Shown one piece after another: positions 1 through 8,925 of a stretch of 63,747 nucleotides of DNA. Below the pieces are notes generated by a model that was not told the origin of the DNA, made no database searches, and saw nothing but the letters and a program-made list of their open reading frames with translations. The stretch is from Actinomyces provencensis. GTDB lineage: Bacteria > Actinomycetota > Actinomycetes > Actinomycetales > Actinomycetaceae. The stretch spans positions 303,833 through 367,579 of the forward strand of contig NZ_LT700212.1 in NCBI RefSeq assembly GCF_900155435.1, in the 5' to 3' direction. The position numbers were made by a program, and so were the translations under genes. Every line of letters starts with the position of its first letter. Positions within the stretch are counted from its first letter, which is position 1.

Positions 1-83
1 CCGGCTACGCGGTGAACTTCGTCAAGCTGACGCGTGAGCAGCAGCTGGACGTCCTCTCCCGCACGTTCCACCACAGCGCCTGA
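1..83 (+). CDS. pflB: Formate acetyltransferase (pyruvate formate-lyase), C-terminal end only
   Basis: Partial gene entering from the left edge; only the last 26 residues are inside, ending at TGA 81-83. The tail reads GYAVNFVKLTREQQ...VLSRTF, which matches the C-terminal end of glycyl-radical pyruvate formate-lyases, where a short segment follows the radical glycine loop. The enzyme splits pyruvate with CoA to acetyl-CoA and formate in anaerobic metabolism. pflA, its activase, begins 145 bases downstream on the same strand, the usual pairing. The radical glycine and catalytic cysteines lie outside the window, so activity cannot be judged. Confidence 0.88.
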   Translation, partial: GYAVNFVKLTREQQLDVLSRTFHHSA

Positions 84-228
84 GGGCAGAGCCCCCGGTC
101 TCTCCGGTGAGCGGCCGGTCGGGCCCCGTCCGCGGGTTCCCGACCGGCCGTCGCCTTCCCCACCTGCCCGGCCCCACCCCCCGCTGCCCCACCGGCCTTC
201 TGCCCCCACACCTCCGAAAGGTCCCCCG

Positions 229-1104
229 ATGCCCGTCGTCCCACTCGGCTCACCCGAGATGCTCGGTGACCAGGACTTCCTGGCCCCGGCCGCCCGTGTG
301 TCCGGTGCGGGGACCGCCGGCCTGGCGGAGCTCACGGACCTGGAACGCTCGGACCGACTCGCGCGCATGCGTGAGGGCACGCTGGGTTCCGTCCACTCCT
401 GGGAACTGGTCACTGCCGTGGACGGCCCGGGCACCCGGATGACGGTCTTCCTGGCGGGGTGTCCCCTGCGGTGCCTCTACTGCCACAACCCCGACACCAT
501 GGCGATGCGCAACGGGGAGCCCGTCGAGGTCGACGAGCTGCTGCGGCGCATCAGGCGCTACCGCAGGATCTTCCGCAACACGGGTGGTGGCATCACCCTC
601 TCCGGCGGTGAGGTCCTCATGCAGCCCGCCTTCGCCGGTCGCCTCCTGCGCGGCGCGAAGGAGATGGGCGTCCACACCGCACTCGACACCTCCGGGTTCC
701 TGGGGGCCGCCGCCACCGACCAGATGCTGGAGGACACCGACCTGGTCCTCCTCGACGTCAAGTCCGGCATCCCCGGGACGTACCGGAAGGTCACGGGCCG
801 GGACCTGCAGCCCACCGTCGACTTCGGCGACAGGCTCGACGCCCGCGGCATCGAGATCTGGGTGCGCTTCGTCCTGGTGCCGGGTCTCACCGACGCACCC
901 GGCAACATCGACGCGGTGGCCCGCATCGCCCAGCGCTGGGGCTCGATGTCGCGACTGGAGGTCCTCCCCTTCCACCAGATGGGGCGCGACAAGTGGGCCT
1001 CCCTGCACATGGACTACCAGTTGGCGGACACGCAGCCGCCCTCGATGGAGCAGGTCGACGAGGTCCGCGAGCGCTTCCGCTCCTTCGGACTCACCGTCCA
1101 CTGA
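229..1104 (+). CDS. pflA: Pyruvate formate-lyase activating enzyme (radical SAM)
   Basis: A 291-residue protein with the radical-SAM cluster motif C78-x3-C82-x2-C85 (GCPLRCLYCHNPDTM), followed by the family segments GGGITLSGGEVLMQ and LLDVKSG. It uses a 4Fe-4S cluster and S-adenosylmethionine to place the glycyl radical on PflB. The frame stays open upstream to 34, but the ATG at 229 is preferred: a GAAAGG ribosome-binding site (215-220) sits 8 nt before it and the upstream part is Pro/Arg-rich and overlaps pflB. It follows pflB by 145 nt, so both are probably co-transcribed. A 23-bp repeat array starts 14 nt after the stop. Confidence 0.95.
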   Translation: MPVVPLGSPEMLGDQDFLAPAARVSGAGTAGLAELTDLERSDRLARMREGTLGSVHSWELVTAVDGPGTRMTVFLAGCPLRCLYCHNPDTMAMRNGEPVEVDELLRRIRRYRRIFRNTGGGITLSGGEVLMQPAFAGRLLRGAKEMGVHTALDTSGFLGAAATDQMLEDTDLVLLDVKSGIPGTYRKVTGRDLQPTVDFGDRLDARGIEIWVRFVLVPGLTDAPGNIDAVARIAQRWGSMSRLEVLPFHQMGRDKWASLHMDYQLADTQPPSMEQVDEVRERFRSFGLTVH

Positions 1105-1117
1105 CCCCTCCCCCGGC

Positions 1118-1209
1118 GAAGTCCGCTCACTTCTCGGGTCGAAGTCCGCTCACTTCCCACCTCGAAGTCCGCTCAGTTGGGGCCTCGAAGTCCGCCCTGT
1201 CGTACCCAT
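1118..1209 (+). repeat. 23-bp tandem repeat array, 4 units
   Basis: Four units start at 1118, 1141, 1164 and 1187, exactly 23 bp apart, each opening with the core GAAGTCCGCTC (last copy GAAGTCCGCCC). The rest of each unit varies but usually has a TT at unit positions 14-15 and ends in CTC or GTC. The first two units continue into ACTTC, giving a weak GAAGT/ACTTC dyad. The array lies between pflA (+) and def (-), which converge. The same unit recurs at 9852, 10059 (inverted) and 16110. There are no unique spacers, so it is not CRISPR. Confidence 0.9.
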
Positions 1210-1327
1210 GGGGTCCGCCCCGGTGGGCAGCCCGGGAGGCCGTCCCCTGCTCCGTCGTCCCGGAAGGCTCCGGGGTCACGGCCGCCACCCCCCTGCAGGA
1301 TCGGCACTACACGTCGGGCCGCCCTCG

Positions 1328-1960
1328 TCACCCCCGGTCGGTCGGGGCGTGCTCCCCTGCGGCGGGCAGCCAGCTGTTCCCCGGCACGCCCCACCCCGCC
1401 TCGGCCACGACCTCCTGGGCCTGCTCCGCCCAGGGCTGTGCCAGTCGGTCGACGTAGAGCGTCCCGTCGAGGTGGTCGAACTCGTGCTGGAAGATGCGCG
1501 CCAGCCACCCCCAGGCCTCCACCCGCACCGGACCACCGTGGACGTCCACCCCGGTGAGCACCGCGTGCCCCGCGCGCACGAGGGGGAACTGGTGGCCGGG
1601 CACCGACAGGCACCCTTCCGACTCGCACTCCGGATCGGGCGCCCGCACGGGCACCGGGGTGACCAGCAGTTGGGGGTTCACCACGACGCCGGACCTGCCG
1701 ACCCCGTCCTCGTGCAGGTCCACCGCCCCGGACCCTGCGTCGTAGCGGGCATCGAACGCGGACCCACCCCGGTACCCCCACACGAAGACCCGCAGTCCCT
1801 CCCCCACCTGTGGCCCGGCCAGGCCGACCCCGGGGGCGGCGGCCATGGTGTCGCGCATGTCGTGGACGAGGGCGTCCAGCGAGGAGTCGAACTCCGTGAC
1901 CTCGCTGGCACGACGGTGCAGGACGGGGTCCCCGGTGATGCGGATGGGAAGGATTGCCAT
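1328..1960 (-). CDS. def: Peptide deformylase
   Basis: A 210-residue metalloprotease that removes the formyl group from nascent N-terminal methionine. All three motifs are present: GVGLAGPQ (44-51), EGCLS with metal-binding C117, and HEFDH (159-163) with the two metal-binding histidines and catalytic glutamate. Motif 1 has Gly where many family members have a second Ala, a mild change. The start is the ATG at 1960: it begins the family N-terminus MAILPIRI and a CAGCAT box ends 6 nt before it, consistent with a leaderless mRNA. The frame is open further upstream, to 2068, but that part is Arg-rich and not family-like. Monocistronic, convergent with pflA. Confidence 0.95.
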   Translation of the reverse strand: MAILPIRITGDPVLHRRASEVTEFDSSLDALVHDMRDTMAAAPGVGLAGPQVGEGLRVFVWGYRGGSAFDARYDAGSGAVDLHEDGVGRSGVVVNPQLLVTPVPVRAPDPECESEGCLSVPGHQFPLVRAGHAVLTGVDVHGGPVRVEAWGWLARIFQHEFDHLDGTLYVDRLAQPWAEQAQEVVAEAGWGVPGNSWLPAAGEHAPTDRG

Positions 1961-2206
1961 GGCCCCATGCTGCCACCGCGGCGTCCGCCCGGGCGCGCGC
2001 GGCCACCTGCGTCGGGCTGCGCGACCACACCGCGGATCTGTCCCCCGCGTCACCCTCCTGTGCCGCATCAGACGCCACGGGACCTTGGGCCCGCCCCACC
2101 CCCGGCGCTTACCATGGTGTCAGGGCTACGGCGCCGTGTTCCGGACCGCTGCGGCGGACGGCGCACGGGGCGGGCCCCGGAAGCTCCCGTCCAGGAAAGG
2201 ACCATC

Positions 2207-3979
2207 ATGGCCCCCGTGCAGGTCAGTGGCGACACGGTCGCCGACCACCTCGTCAACCAGCTCCTCGCCCTCGGAGTGAGGCGCATCTACGGCATCGTCG
2301 GCGACTCCCTGAACCCGATCGTCGACGCGGTGCGCCGTTCCAACAAGGACGGCAAGGGCATCCAGTGGATCCACGTCCGCCACGAGGAGTCCGCGGCCTT
2401 CGCCGCCGGCGCCGAGGCGGAGGCCACCGGCGAGCTCGCCGTGTGCGCAGGGTCCTGCGGCCCGGGGAACCTCCACCTCATCAATGGTCTCTACGACGCC
2501 AACCGCAACCGCGTCCCCGTGCTGGCCATCGCCTCCCACATCCCCTCGGTGCAGATCGGCACGCACTACTTCCAGGAGACGCATCCCGACCGCATCTTCA
2601 ACGAGTGCTCGGTCTACAACGAGATGGTCACGAACCCGGCGCAGTTCCCTCGGGTCTTCGCCTCCGCCGTCCAGCACGCCTGGGGTGGCCCCGGCGTCTC
2701 GGTGATCTCCCTGCCCGGCGACACCTCCGCCTCCACCCTCGAGACGACCTACCCCATCGAGATCGTCCGCCCCGAGGCCCCGGTCGTCCTGCCCTCCCAG
2801 AAGTCCCTCCACGAGTTGGCCGACGCCATCAACTCCGCCAAGAAGGTGACGATCTTCGCCGGTGCGGGCACCAAGGGCGCCCATGACGAGGTCATCGCCC
2901 TGGCGGACCGCATCGCGGCCCCCGTCGGGCACTCCCTGCGCGGCAAGGAGTGGATCCAGTGGGACAACCCCTTCGACATCGGCATGTCCGGGCTGCTCGG
3001 CTACGGCTCCGCCCACCAGGCGATGTACGACTCCGACCTGCTGGTCCTCCTGGGCACCGACTTCCCCTACGACCAGTTCCTCCCCGAGGGTGTGCGCACC
3101 GCCCAGGTCGACATCCGCCCCGAGATCCTCGGGCGCCGCACGCGCCTGGACGTCGCCGTGGTCGGTGACGTCAAGGAGACCGCCAAGGCCCTCCTCCCCC
3201 TGATCGACGAGGGGCGCTCCCGCACCTTCCTCGACCAGATGGTGAAGAAGTTCGAGCGCTCCATGAAGAACGTCGTCGGCGCCTACAAGGGCAAGTCGGC
3301 GGCGAGCATGAAGCCCCTGCACCCGGAGTTTGTCGCGGACATCCTCTCCGCGGTAGCCCCCGAGGACGCCGCCTTCACCGTCGACACCGGCATGGGCAAT
3401 GTCTGGGCCGCACGCTACCTGCGCATGAACGGCAAGCGCCGCATCGTCGGTTCCTTCCTCCACGGATCCATGGCCAACGCCCTGCCCCAGGCCATCGGCC
3501 TCGCCGCGGCAGAGCCGGACCGTCCCGTCATCACGATGTCGGGGGACGGCGGCCTCTCGATGCTCCTGGGCGAGCTCATCACCGTGAAGAACTACAACCT
3601 CAACGTCAAGGTCGTCGTGTTCAACAACGCCTCCCTGGGCATGGTGAAGCTGGAGATGCTGGTCAACGGCCTCCCCTCCTTCGGCACCGAGTCCGAGGAC
3701 GTCGACTACTCCGCCCTCGGCAACGCGCTGGGCATCCCCTCGGTCCGCATCGAGGAACCGGGCGACGTGGAGGACGTGCTGCGCCGCGAGCTCAACCGCC
3801 CCGGCCCGGGACTCATCGAGTGCATGACCGATCCGCGCGCCCTGTCCCTGCCCCCGTCGATCACCGCCGACCAGGTCACCGGCTTCGCCCGGGCCATGAG
3901 TAAGGAGGTCCTGGGCGGAGGCCTCGGCGAGGTCGTCTCCATGGCGCGCTCCAACCTGCGCAACATCCCGCTGCCCTGA
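2207..3979 (+). CDS. poxB: Pyruvate oxidase / pyruvate dehydrogenase (quinone), thiamine-diphosphate dependent
   Basis: A 590-residue protein of the acetohydroxyacid-synthase/pyruvate-oxidase family. The N-terminal pyrimidine-binding domain has the RHEESAAFAAGAEAEATG segment with the activating glutamate, a central FAD-type domain follows, and the C-terminal TPP domain carries the GDG...NN motif (about 446-475). It most resembles PoxB, which decarboxylates pyruvate to acetate and passes electrons to quinone; an H2O2-forming oxidase cannot be ruled out by eye. The ATG at 2207 has a strong AGGAAAGG site at 2193-2200; the very long open frame upstream is a shadow of high GC. Together with pflBA it gives aerobic and anaerobic pyruvate outlets. 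Confidence 0.9.
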   Translation: MAPVQVSGDTVADHLVNQLLALGVRRIYGIVGDSLNPIVDAVRRSNKDGKGIQWIHVRHEESAAFAAGAEAEATGELAVCAGSCGPGNLHLINGLYDANRNRVPVLAIASHIPSVQIGTHYFQETHPDRIFNECSVYNEMVTNPAQFPRVFASAVQHAWGGPGVSVISLPGDTSASTLETTYPIEIVRPEAPVVLPSQKSLHELADAINSAKKVTIFAGAGTKGAHDEVIALADRIAAPVGHSLRGKEWIQWDNPFDIGMSGLLGYGSAHQAMYDSDLLVLLGTDFPYDQFLPEGVRTAQVDIRPEILGRRTRLDVAVVGDVKETAKALLPLIDEGRSRTFLDQMVKKFERSMKNVVGAYKGKSAASMKPLHPEFVADILSAVAPEDAAFTVDTGMGNVWAARYLRMNGKRRIVGSFLHGSMANALPQAIGLAAAEPDRPVITMSGDGGLSMLLGELITVKNYNLNVKVVVFNNASLGMVKLEMLVNGLPSFGTESEDVDYSALGNALGIPSVRIEEPGDVEDVLRRELNRPGPGLIECMTDPRALSLPPSITADQVTGFARAMSKEVLGGGLGEVVSMARSNLRNIPLP

Positions 3980-3984
3980 CCACT

Positions 3985-4055
3985 CCCGGTCAGACCTGAC
4001 CGGGGTGCTCCGCACCGTTCCCCCCGTCCGCGCCGCGAGGCCGGGCGGGGGGAAC
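3985..4055. terminator. Pair of hairpins between convergent poxB and MFS gene
   Basis: Two inverted repeats follow poxB. The first has 9-bp perfect arms (3985-3993 and 3996-4004) with a 2-nt loop; the second has 10-bp perfect arms (4017-4026 and 4046-4055). No U-tract is present, as is usual in high-GC actinobacteria. They lie between two genes that converge and could end transcription from both sides. Confidence 0.7.
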
Positions 4056-4092
4056 CTCTGTCTCCGTGTCGGCACCGACGAGGGCGGCGCCC

Positions 4093-5715
4093 TCAGGCTG
4101 CCGAGGGGGTGCGACGGCGTGCGTCGACCAGCGCGACCGTCAGGGAGACCAGCAGCAGGACCACGGTGACCGCCATGGACACACCCATCGCGCGCGAGTG
4201 CACGGCGAGGTCACCGACCGGAGCCGCGCCGATCACCGTGAAGAAGACCGAGGTCATCAGTGCCAGACCCACCGTCGCGCCGAGACGCTGGAGGGTCTGG
4301 AGGAGTCCGGAGGCCGTGCCCGACAGGTCACGGGGCACGTCGGCCAGGGTGAGCGCCTGGTTCGGTGAGATGACCAGCCCCGAACCGGCACCGGCCAGGG
4401 CGAGGAGGCCGGAGACCAGCCAGACCGCCCAGTGCTGGGTGGACAGGAGCTCGACGACCGCGATGATCGCCCCGATGGCCACCAGCATGGTGGCGAGGCC
4501 GAGCACGACCAACCTGCGCCCCATGCGGTTGACCAGGCGGCCCGACCGCGCCGAGGTGACGGCTGATGCGAGGGCGAAGGGGATCTGCGCGAGTCCCGCC
4601 TCCCAGGCGGGCATCCCGGCACCCTGCTGGAAGTAGAGGGTCGTGACGATGAAGATCCCGGTGAAGCCCGCGAAATAGGCCGACCCGAGGCCCGCTCCGA
4701 GCACGAAGCCCGGGTTGCGCACCAGGGCGCCGGGAAGGACTGCGGACTCACCACGACTGTCCTGCTGGCGTTCCCAGACGGTCAGCAGCACCAACAGCAG
4801 TGCGGCGACCCCGACCGTCCACCACGGAGCTCCCGCCAGCCCGCGTTCGTTCTCGGACGCGCTGATGAAGGGCCACATGAGGGCCAGCACGATCGCGGCG
4901 ATCAGGAGAAGACCCACCCCGTCGAGACCCAGTCCGTGCGACGGCGCGGAGTCGGGACGGGCCGCGGCGCGCTCGGCACGCGCCGCACGCGACGCCTCGT
5001 CCACGCCGCGCAGACGCCGCCAAGCCAGGGGGATGACCACCATCCCGATGGGCACGTTGATGAGGAAGACGGAGCGCCAGCCGTACTCGGGCCCGAGAGC
5101 CGAGACGAGCAGACCACCCAGCGCCGGACCGACGGCCGTCGAGACCCCGACGGTCATGCCGAAGAAGCCGAAGGCGCGCGCCCGGGCGGGGCCGCGGAAC
5201 AGTTCCTGGATGAGCGCGATGACCTGTGGGTTGAGGATGCCGGCGAAGAGCCCCTGGACGATGCGGGTGAGGGCCAGAGCGCCGGCGTCCGTGGCGAGAC
5301 CGCAGGCCGCGGAGGCCAGGACGAACCCCGTGAGCCCCACGAGGAACATGGTCCGCCTGCCCACGAGGTCGCCGATGCGACCCGCCGGCACCAGTGAGAG
5401 CCCGAAGGCCAGGGAGTAGCCCGCCACGATCCACTGGATCTGGGAGGGCCCCGCCCCCAGGCCGGACTCGATGGAGGGCAGTGCGACGTTGACGATCGAG
5501 ACGTCCAGCAGGGTCATGAAGCCGGCGGCTAGGACGACGATGAAGGCGGACCACGGCGAGGCGGCGGGAGCAGTGGCAGCGTCGCCGCGCGCCCCGGGCA
5601 CCGGGCGGGAAGCGGACGCGGGCACGCCGGAGGCGGACGCGGCGCTGGAGGGGGAGTCTGACGCAGGTGTCGCCCGGGGGTCGGTGGCACCGGGCTGGGG
5701 ATCGGGAGAGGTCAC
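4093..5715 (-). CDS. MFS transporter, EmrB/QacA (DHA2) drug-exporter type
   Basis: A 540-residue membrane protein with about 14 hydrophobic segments, the size and layout of the DHA2 drug:H+ antiporters. Early motifs are LDVSIVNVALPSI in the first membrane segment and GRIGDLVGRR (motif A) in the following loop; FFGMTVGVSTAVGPALGGLL matches motif C. Substrate is unknown. The GTG at 5715 is chosen because a GATCCT -10-like box ends exactly 6 nt before it, the leaderless pattern of this genome; an ATG at 5823 would add 36 Arg/Pro-rich residues. The first 50 residues are Ala/Pro/Ser-rich and probably disordered. Monocistronic. Confidence 0.9.
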   Translation of the reverse strand: MTSPDPQPGATDPRATPASDSPSSAASASGVPASASRPVPGARGDAATAPAASPWSAFIVVLAAGFMTLLDVSIVNVALPSIESGLGAGPSQIQWIVAGYSLAFGLSLVPAGRIGDLVGRRTMFLVGLTGFVLASAACGLATDAGALALTRIVQGLFAGILNPQVIALIQELFRGPARARAFGFFGMTVGVSTAVGPALGGLLVSALGPEYGWRSVFLINVPIGMVVIPLAWRRLRGVDEASRAARAERAAARPDSAPSHGLGLDGVGLLLIAAIVLALMWPFISASENERGLAGAPWWTVGVAALLLVLLTVWERQQDSRGESAVLPGALVRNPGFVLGAGLGSAYFAGFTGIFIVTTLYFQQGAGMPAWEAGLAQIPFALASAVTSARSGRLVNRMGRRLVVLGLATMLVAIGAIIAVVELLSTQHWAVWLVSGLLALAGAGSGLVISPNQALTLADVPRDLSGTASGLLQTLQRLGATVGLALMTSVFFTVIGAAPVGDLAVHSRAMGVSMAVTVVLLLVSLTVALVDARRRTPSAA

Positions 5716-5760
5716 CCGCTCAGGATCGCAGACAAGAGGGGCTGCGCGCCTGTGGGAGCG

Positions 5761-5806
5761 CCCCGATCGGGGGGCCGTGCCCGGCCGGCCCGGCGCACGG
5801 CGCCCC
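5761..5806 (-). terminator. Possible terminator behind the rhomboid gene
   Basis: The perfect palindrome CCCCGATCGGGG at 5761-5772 is followed by a stem CCGTGC/GCACGG (5775-5780 and 5795-5800). It lies between the rhomboid stop and the MFS start on the minus strand. Assignment rests on GC-rich dyads alone. Confidence 0.35.
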
Positions 5807-5865
5807 GGAACCCGCGGAACCACGGGCCCGGGAGGCCCACCGCGTGTCCCCGTGTGAGCAAGGGA

Positions 5866-6495
5866 TCAGCGCGCGCGCTCGTTCCCCGCCCCGGTCAGCG
5901 CGGCCAGTGACCCACCCAGGGCACCCCCCAGGTGCATCTGCCACGAGACCGACGGCCCGGCATTGACGATCCCGGCCACCATCACGCCCCCGTAGACGGA
6001 GACCACCACCGCGGCGACCGCCACGTCGGCCAGGCGCCTGGTCCAGCTCCCGGTGCCGGGGACGAAGGCGCGGACCACCAGGTACGCGAAGAGTCCGAAG
6101 ACCAGACCCGAGGCGCCGACGATCACGGTGCCGGCCGGGGTGAGCAGCCAGGCCACAGCGGCACCGAGTACCGCGGACCAGGCAATGACCTGCCAGAAGG
6201 CACGGTGCCCGTGCACGCACACCAGGATCCCCAGCACCAGCATCGGCACGGAGTTGCCGACGATGTGGGAGAGGCTGGCGTGCAGCAGCGGTGCCGTCAC
6301 CACGCCGTACCACGCGTGCGGGTCACGGGCGACCAGACCGTGGGACACCCAGTCCCCGGGCAGGAACACCTCGCAGGCGAACACCGCCCACATGAGCGCC
6401 AGGAGCGTCAGCACGGGGGCTGGTCCGCGCGGTTCGTCGCGTCGAGGCGCGCCCACGGGTCCCCCCGCGGCCGGAAAATCCTGGTACTCGCTCAT
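5866..6495 (-). CDS. Rhomboid family intramembrane serine protease
   Basis: A 209-residue polytopic membrane protein with six predicted membrane segments, the minimal rhomboid core. The catalytic serine is in GASGLVFG (S129) and the catalytic histidine in SWQMHLGGALGG (H188); the HxxxN motif of the second membrane segment is H77-x3-N81. Rhomboids cleave membrane proteins within or near their transmembrane helix; the substrate is unknown. The first 27 residues are polar and cytoplasmic. A GAGG sits just before the ATG. It starts 6 nt after the pepC stop, so the two are probably co-transcribed. Confidence 0.92.
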   Translation of the reverse strand: MSEYQDFPAAGGPVGAPRRDEPRGPAPVLTLLALMWAVFACEVFLPGDWVSHGLVARDPHAWYGVVTAPLLHASLSHIVGNSVPMLVLGILVCVHGHRAFWQVIAWSAVLGAAVAWLLTPAGTVIVGASGLVFGLFAYLVVRAFVPGTGSWTRRLADVAVAAVVVSVYGGVMVAGIVNAGPSVSWQMHLGGALGGSLAALTGAGNERAR

Positions 6496-6501
6496 CCCAC
6501 C

Positions 6502-7860
6502 TCAGGCCAGTGTCCCCATGGGGTCCCAGGCCGGCAGTGCCAGGGGTTCCTCGGTGAGGGCCGGGCGCAGGTCCTCGGGCAGGGCGTCCACGCGCACGAC
6601 CACCTCGAAGACGTACTCGCTGAACCAGGCGTCGTCCATGGTGAAGAAGCCCTTGTCCCCGGGCTCCTCCCCCCAGGAGTTCTCCACACGCCACCGCCGC
6701 GGGGTCCCGTCCACCAGGTCGACACCGGTGAAGAGCATGGCGTGGTTCATCGCGGACTCACCGGAGATGACGCGCTGTTCCTTGGTGGTCGCCAGGTCGA
6801 CACCGAACAAGCCGGAGTAGTCGTGCAGCTCCCCGACGAGCAGCCCGGTGGTGCGGTCGGCCTGCTTCGAGACATCCGCCCCGAACCAGACGGGCTCCCC
6901 CGAGGTCAGGGCGTCGGCAGCCAGTCGCTTGATGGTGTCCATGGGGGCGTTGACGTAGCGGATGGGCTGCCCGCCCACGACATTGCCCAGGTGTTCGACG
7001 GTGAGCGCACGCCCCTTGGGGTGGGCGGGTCGGGGATCGTCGACCAGGCACACGTACTGCGTGAGGTCGAGGTCGACGTGGCGGTCCAGGAACTCCAGTG
7101 GGGTCAGCGTGCCCTCGCGGTGGAAGACGCCCTCGTCGTCGCGCCACTCCCAGTCGAAGGTGGCGGGCGGCTCGCCCAGGCAGATGACCAGGATGCGCCA
7201 GACCTCGGCCAGGACCTGGTCGGTGGCGACGCGGACGTCCTCCTGCGTGGCTCCCCCGTTCACCAGGTCACGCACCTCCAGGGCGCTGCGGCGCAGGAGG
7301 ACCTGGAGCTGGGTGTTCATGCGGTGCGTGTTGGAGGAGGGCTCGGTCTCCGGCATGGCCTCCTTCGGCACGACCCCGTGCTTGAGGTAGACGGACACGG
7401 CCATGTCCCACTGCCCGCCGTCCCCGAGCACCTCGGCCAGCATGAACTGCACGAGGCGGGAGTCCAGGGGTTCCCCGGCGGTCGCGACGACGTCCTGGAG
7501 GAAGAAGTTGGCGCGCTCGAACTTGTCCCAGAACATCGCATGGTTCTGGGAGAACTCGAAGTCCTTGACCCCCAGGTCGGCCCGGGCACTGGCACGCAGC
7601 AGGTTGAGGGAGGAGAAGAGCCAGCAGCGGCCGGACTTCTTCTGGGCGGTCACCTTCCAGTCGTCGAGGCGCTCCGACATGACCGTGGGGGTGCCCACGA
7701 CGCGTTCGCGGGACAGCGCGGAGGCGTCGACACCGGAAGTGGTCACGGCGTTCATGGCCAGACGCAGCGCCCGGTCCCATGGATCGGTGGTGCGCAGGTG
7801 GTCGACCACCGCCTCCGTGATCGCTGCTGGGGTGTGTCCCGGATCGCTGGTCGCTGTCAT
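6502..7860 (-). CDS. pepC: Aminopeptidase C / bleomycin hydrolase family cysteine peptidase
   Basis: A 452-residue member of the papain-like C1B peptidases, which as cytoplasmic hexamers remove N-terminal residues from peptides. The triad is visible: C79 in SGRCWLFSSLN, H373 in NHAMLFTG and N394 in RVENSWG. Length fits the family (about 440-450). The ATG at 7860 has an AGGAGG ribosome-binding site 9 nt upstream. It leads an operon with the rhomboid gene. With the Opp transporter nearby it would help use imported peptides; that link is inference. Confidence 0.95.
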   Translation of the reverse strand: MTATSDPGHTPAAITEAVVDHLRTTDPWDRALRLAMNAVTTSGVDASALSRERVVGTPTVMSERLDDWKVTAQKKSGRCWLFSSLNLLRASARADLGVKDFEFSQNHAMFWDKFERANFFLQDVVATAGEPLDSRLVQFMLAEVLGDGGQWDMAVSVYLKHGVVPKEAMPETEPSSNTHRMNTQLQVLLRRSALEVRDLVNGGATQEDVRVATDQVLAEVWRILVICLGEPPATFDWEWRDDEGVFHREGTLTPLEFLDRHVDLDLTQYVCLVDDPRPAHPKGRALTVEHLGNVVGGQPIRYVNAPMDTIKRLAADALTSGEPVWFGADVSKQADRTTGLLVGELHDYSGLFGVDLATTKEQRVISGESAMNHAMLFTGVDLVDGTPRRWRVENSWGEEPGDKGFFTMDDAWFSEYVFEVVVRVDALPEDLRPALTEEPLALPAWDPMGTLA

Positions 7861-7996
7861 GGGCGGTGTCCTCCTGTGGTCGGTGGGACGCCTCCGTGGT
7901 GGGCGTCCGCACCGATGCTACGCCGCGCGGGTACGAGGGCGACTCCCGCATCCGCTCCTGTGGCGGACGGGCCCGGGGCTGGGGTGGTGTGGGGAC

Positions 7997-8761
7997 TCAG
8001 GCGGCGCTGTGTGCCAGGCGGGGGGCCGCCTGCAGGGCACGCGCCTCGTCGAGGTGGGTGAGCAGCGCGTCGAGCGCGCGGTGGTCGGCCTCCGGGTCCT
8101 CCGGGTGCCACTGGACACCGATCACGGGTGCGGAACGGTGCTCGACGGCCTCGATGACACCATCGGGCGCGTGGGCGACGACCTCCAGGCCGTCCCCCAC
8201 CTGTTCCACGCACTGGTGGTGGGCGGAGTGGACCTCCAGGTCGACCAGTTCGCCCAGGGCCGCGGCCAGGTGCGAGGACGGGTCGATGTCGACACCGTGA
8301 CGCGCGAAGTGGTGGTCCTGCATGAGCGTCGCGCTGCGGTGCCCCGGCTGGTTCATGTCCTGGACCAGGGTGCCCCCCATGGCGACATTGATGACCTGCA
8401 TGCCCCGGCAGATGCCCAGCAGGGGGATGTTCTCCTCCACCGCGAGGCGCACCAGGGCCATCTGACCGGCATCCGCGCGAGGCCAGTGGGCACCCTCGTG
8501 GGGGTAGTCGGGGGTGCCGCCGTACCAGCGGGGGTCGACGTCGTCGCCTCCCATGATGAGGATGGCGTCGGCGTGGCGCGCACGGGAGACGGCTCCCTCG
8601 GGACCATCGAGCTGTGCCCACTCGCGCATGACGTTCCAGTGCGGCGTGGAGGCACGGGTCAGCGAGTCCCACAGCATGGCGGAGAAGGCCTCGTAGAGGG
8701 GGTCCGCCTCGTGCCGGGGCACGATGTTCGAGATCAGCAACGTGGGTCGACGGGCTCTCAT
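7997..8761 (-). CDS. Class I glutamine-amidotransferase-like hydrolase (gamma-glutamyl-GABA hydrolase / peptidase C26 type)
   Basis: A 254-residue protein with the nucleophile elbow GICRGMQ (C118) and the H219-P-E221 of the class I amidotransferase triad. The segment MGGDDVDPRWYGG is typical of the PuuD branch that hydrolyses gamma-glutamyl-GABA or related gamma-glutamyl amides. No polyamine genes are nearby, so the substrate is open. The ATG at 8761 begins the conserved strand RPTLLISN; an upstream ATG at 8812 would overlap the divergent promoter region. A GGAGG lies very close to the start. Confidence 0.88.
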   Translation of the reverse strand: MRARRPTLLISNIVPRHEADPLYEAFSAMLWDSLTRASTPHWNVMREWAQLDGPEGAVSRARHADAILIMGGDDVDPRWYGGTPDYPHEGAHWPRADAGQMALVRLAVEENIPLLGICRGMQVINVAMGGTLVQDMNQPGHRSATLMQDHHFARHGVDIDPSSHLAAALGELVDLEVHSAHHQCVEQVGDGLEVVAHAPDGVIEAVEHRSAPVIGVQWHPEDPEADHRALDALLTHLDEARALQAAPRLAHSAA

Positions 8762-8925
8762 GCCTCCGACCTTGCCACGCCCGGGCGACGAGATGCCAGT
8801 ATGGTCCATCACATGGGCACGTATGGCTTCGGCAAAGTCCCCCGTCGGAGCGGTTCACTGCAGCGAAGATCACTACGATGGCCGGGGCGGCGACGGTGTC
8901 GCACTGCACATGGGAGGGGACCGGG

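Noticed and set aside
34-228. N-terminal extension of pflA to the ATG at 34
   Set aside because: It overlaps the pflB end, is Pro/Arg-rich, and the ATG at 229 has a proper ribosome-binding site and family-like start.
584-2206. One very long protein (1,131 residues) ending in pyruvate oxidase
   Set aside because: The upstream half runs antisense through def and in a shadow frame of pflA; high GC leaves such frames open by chance.
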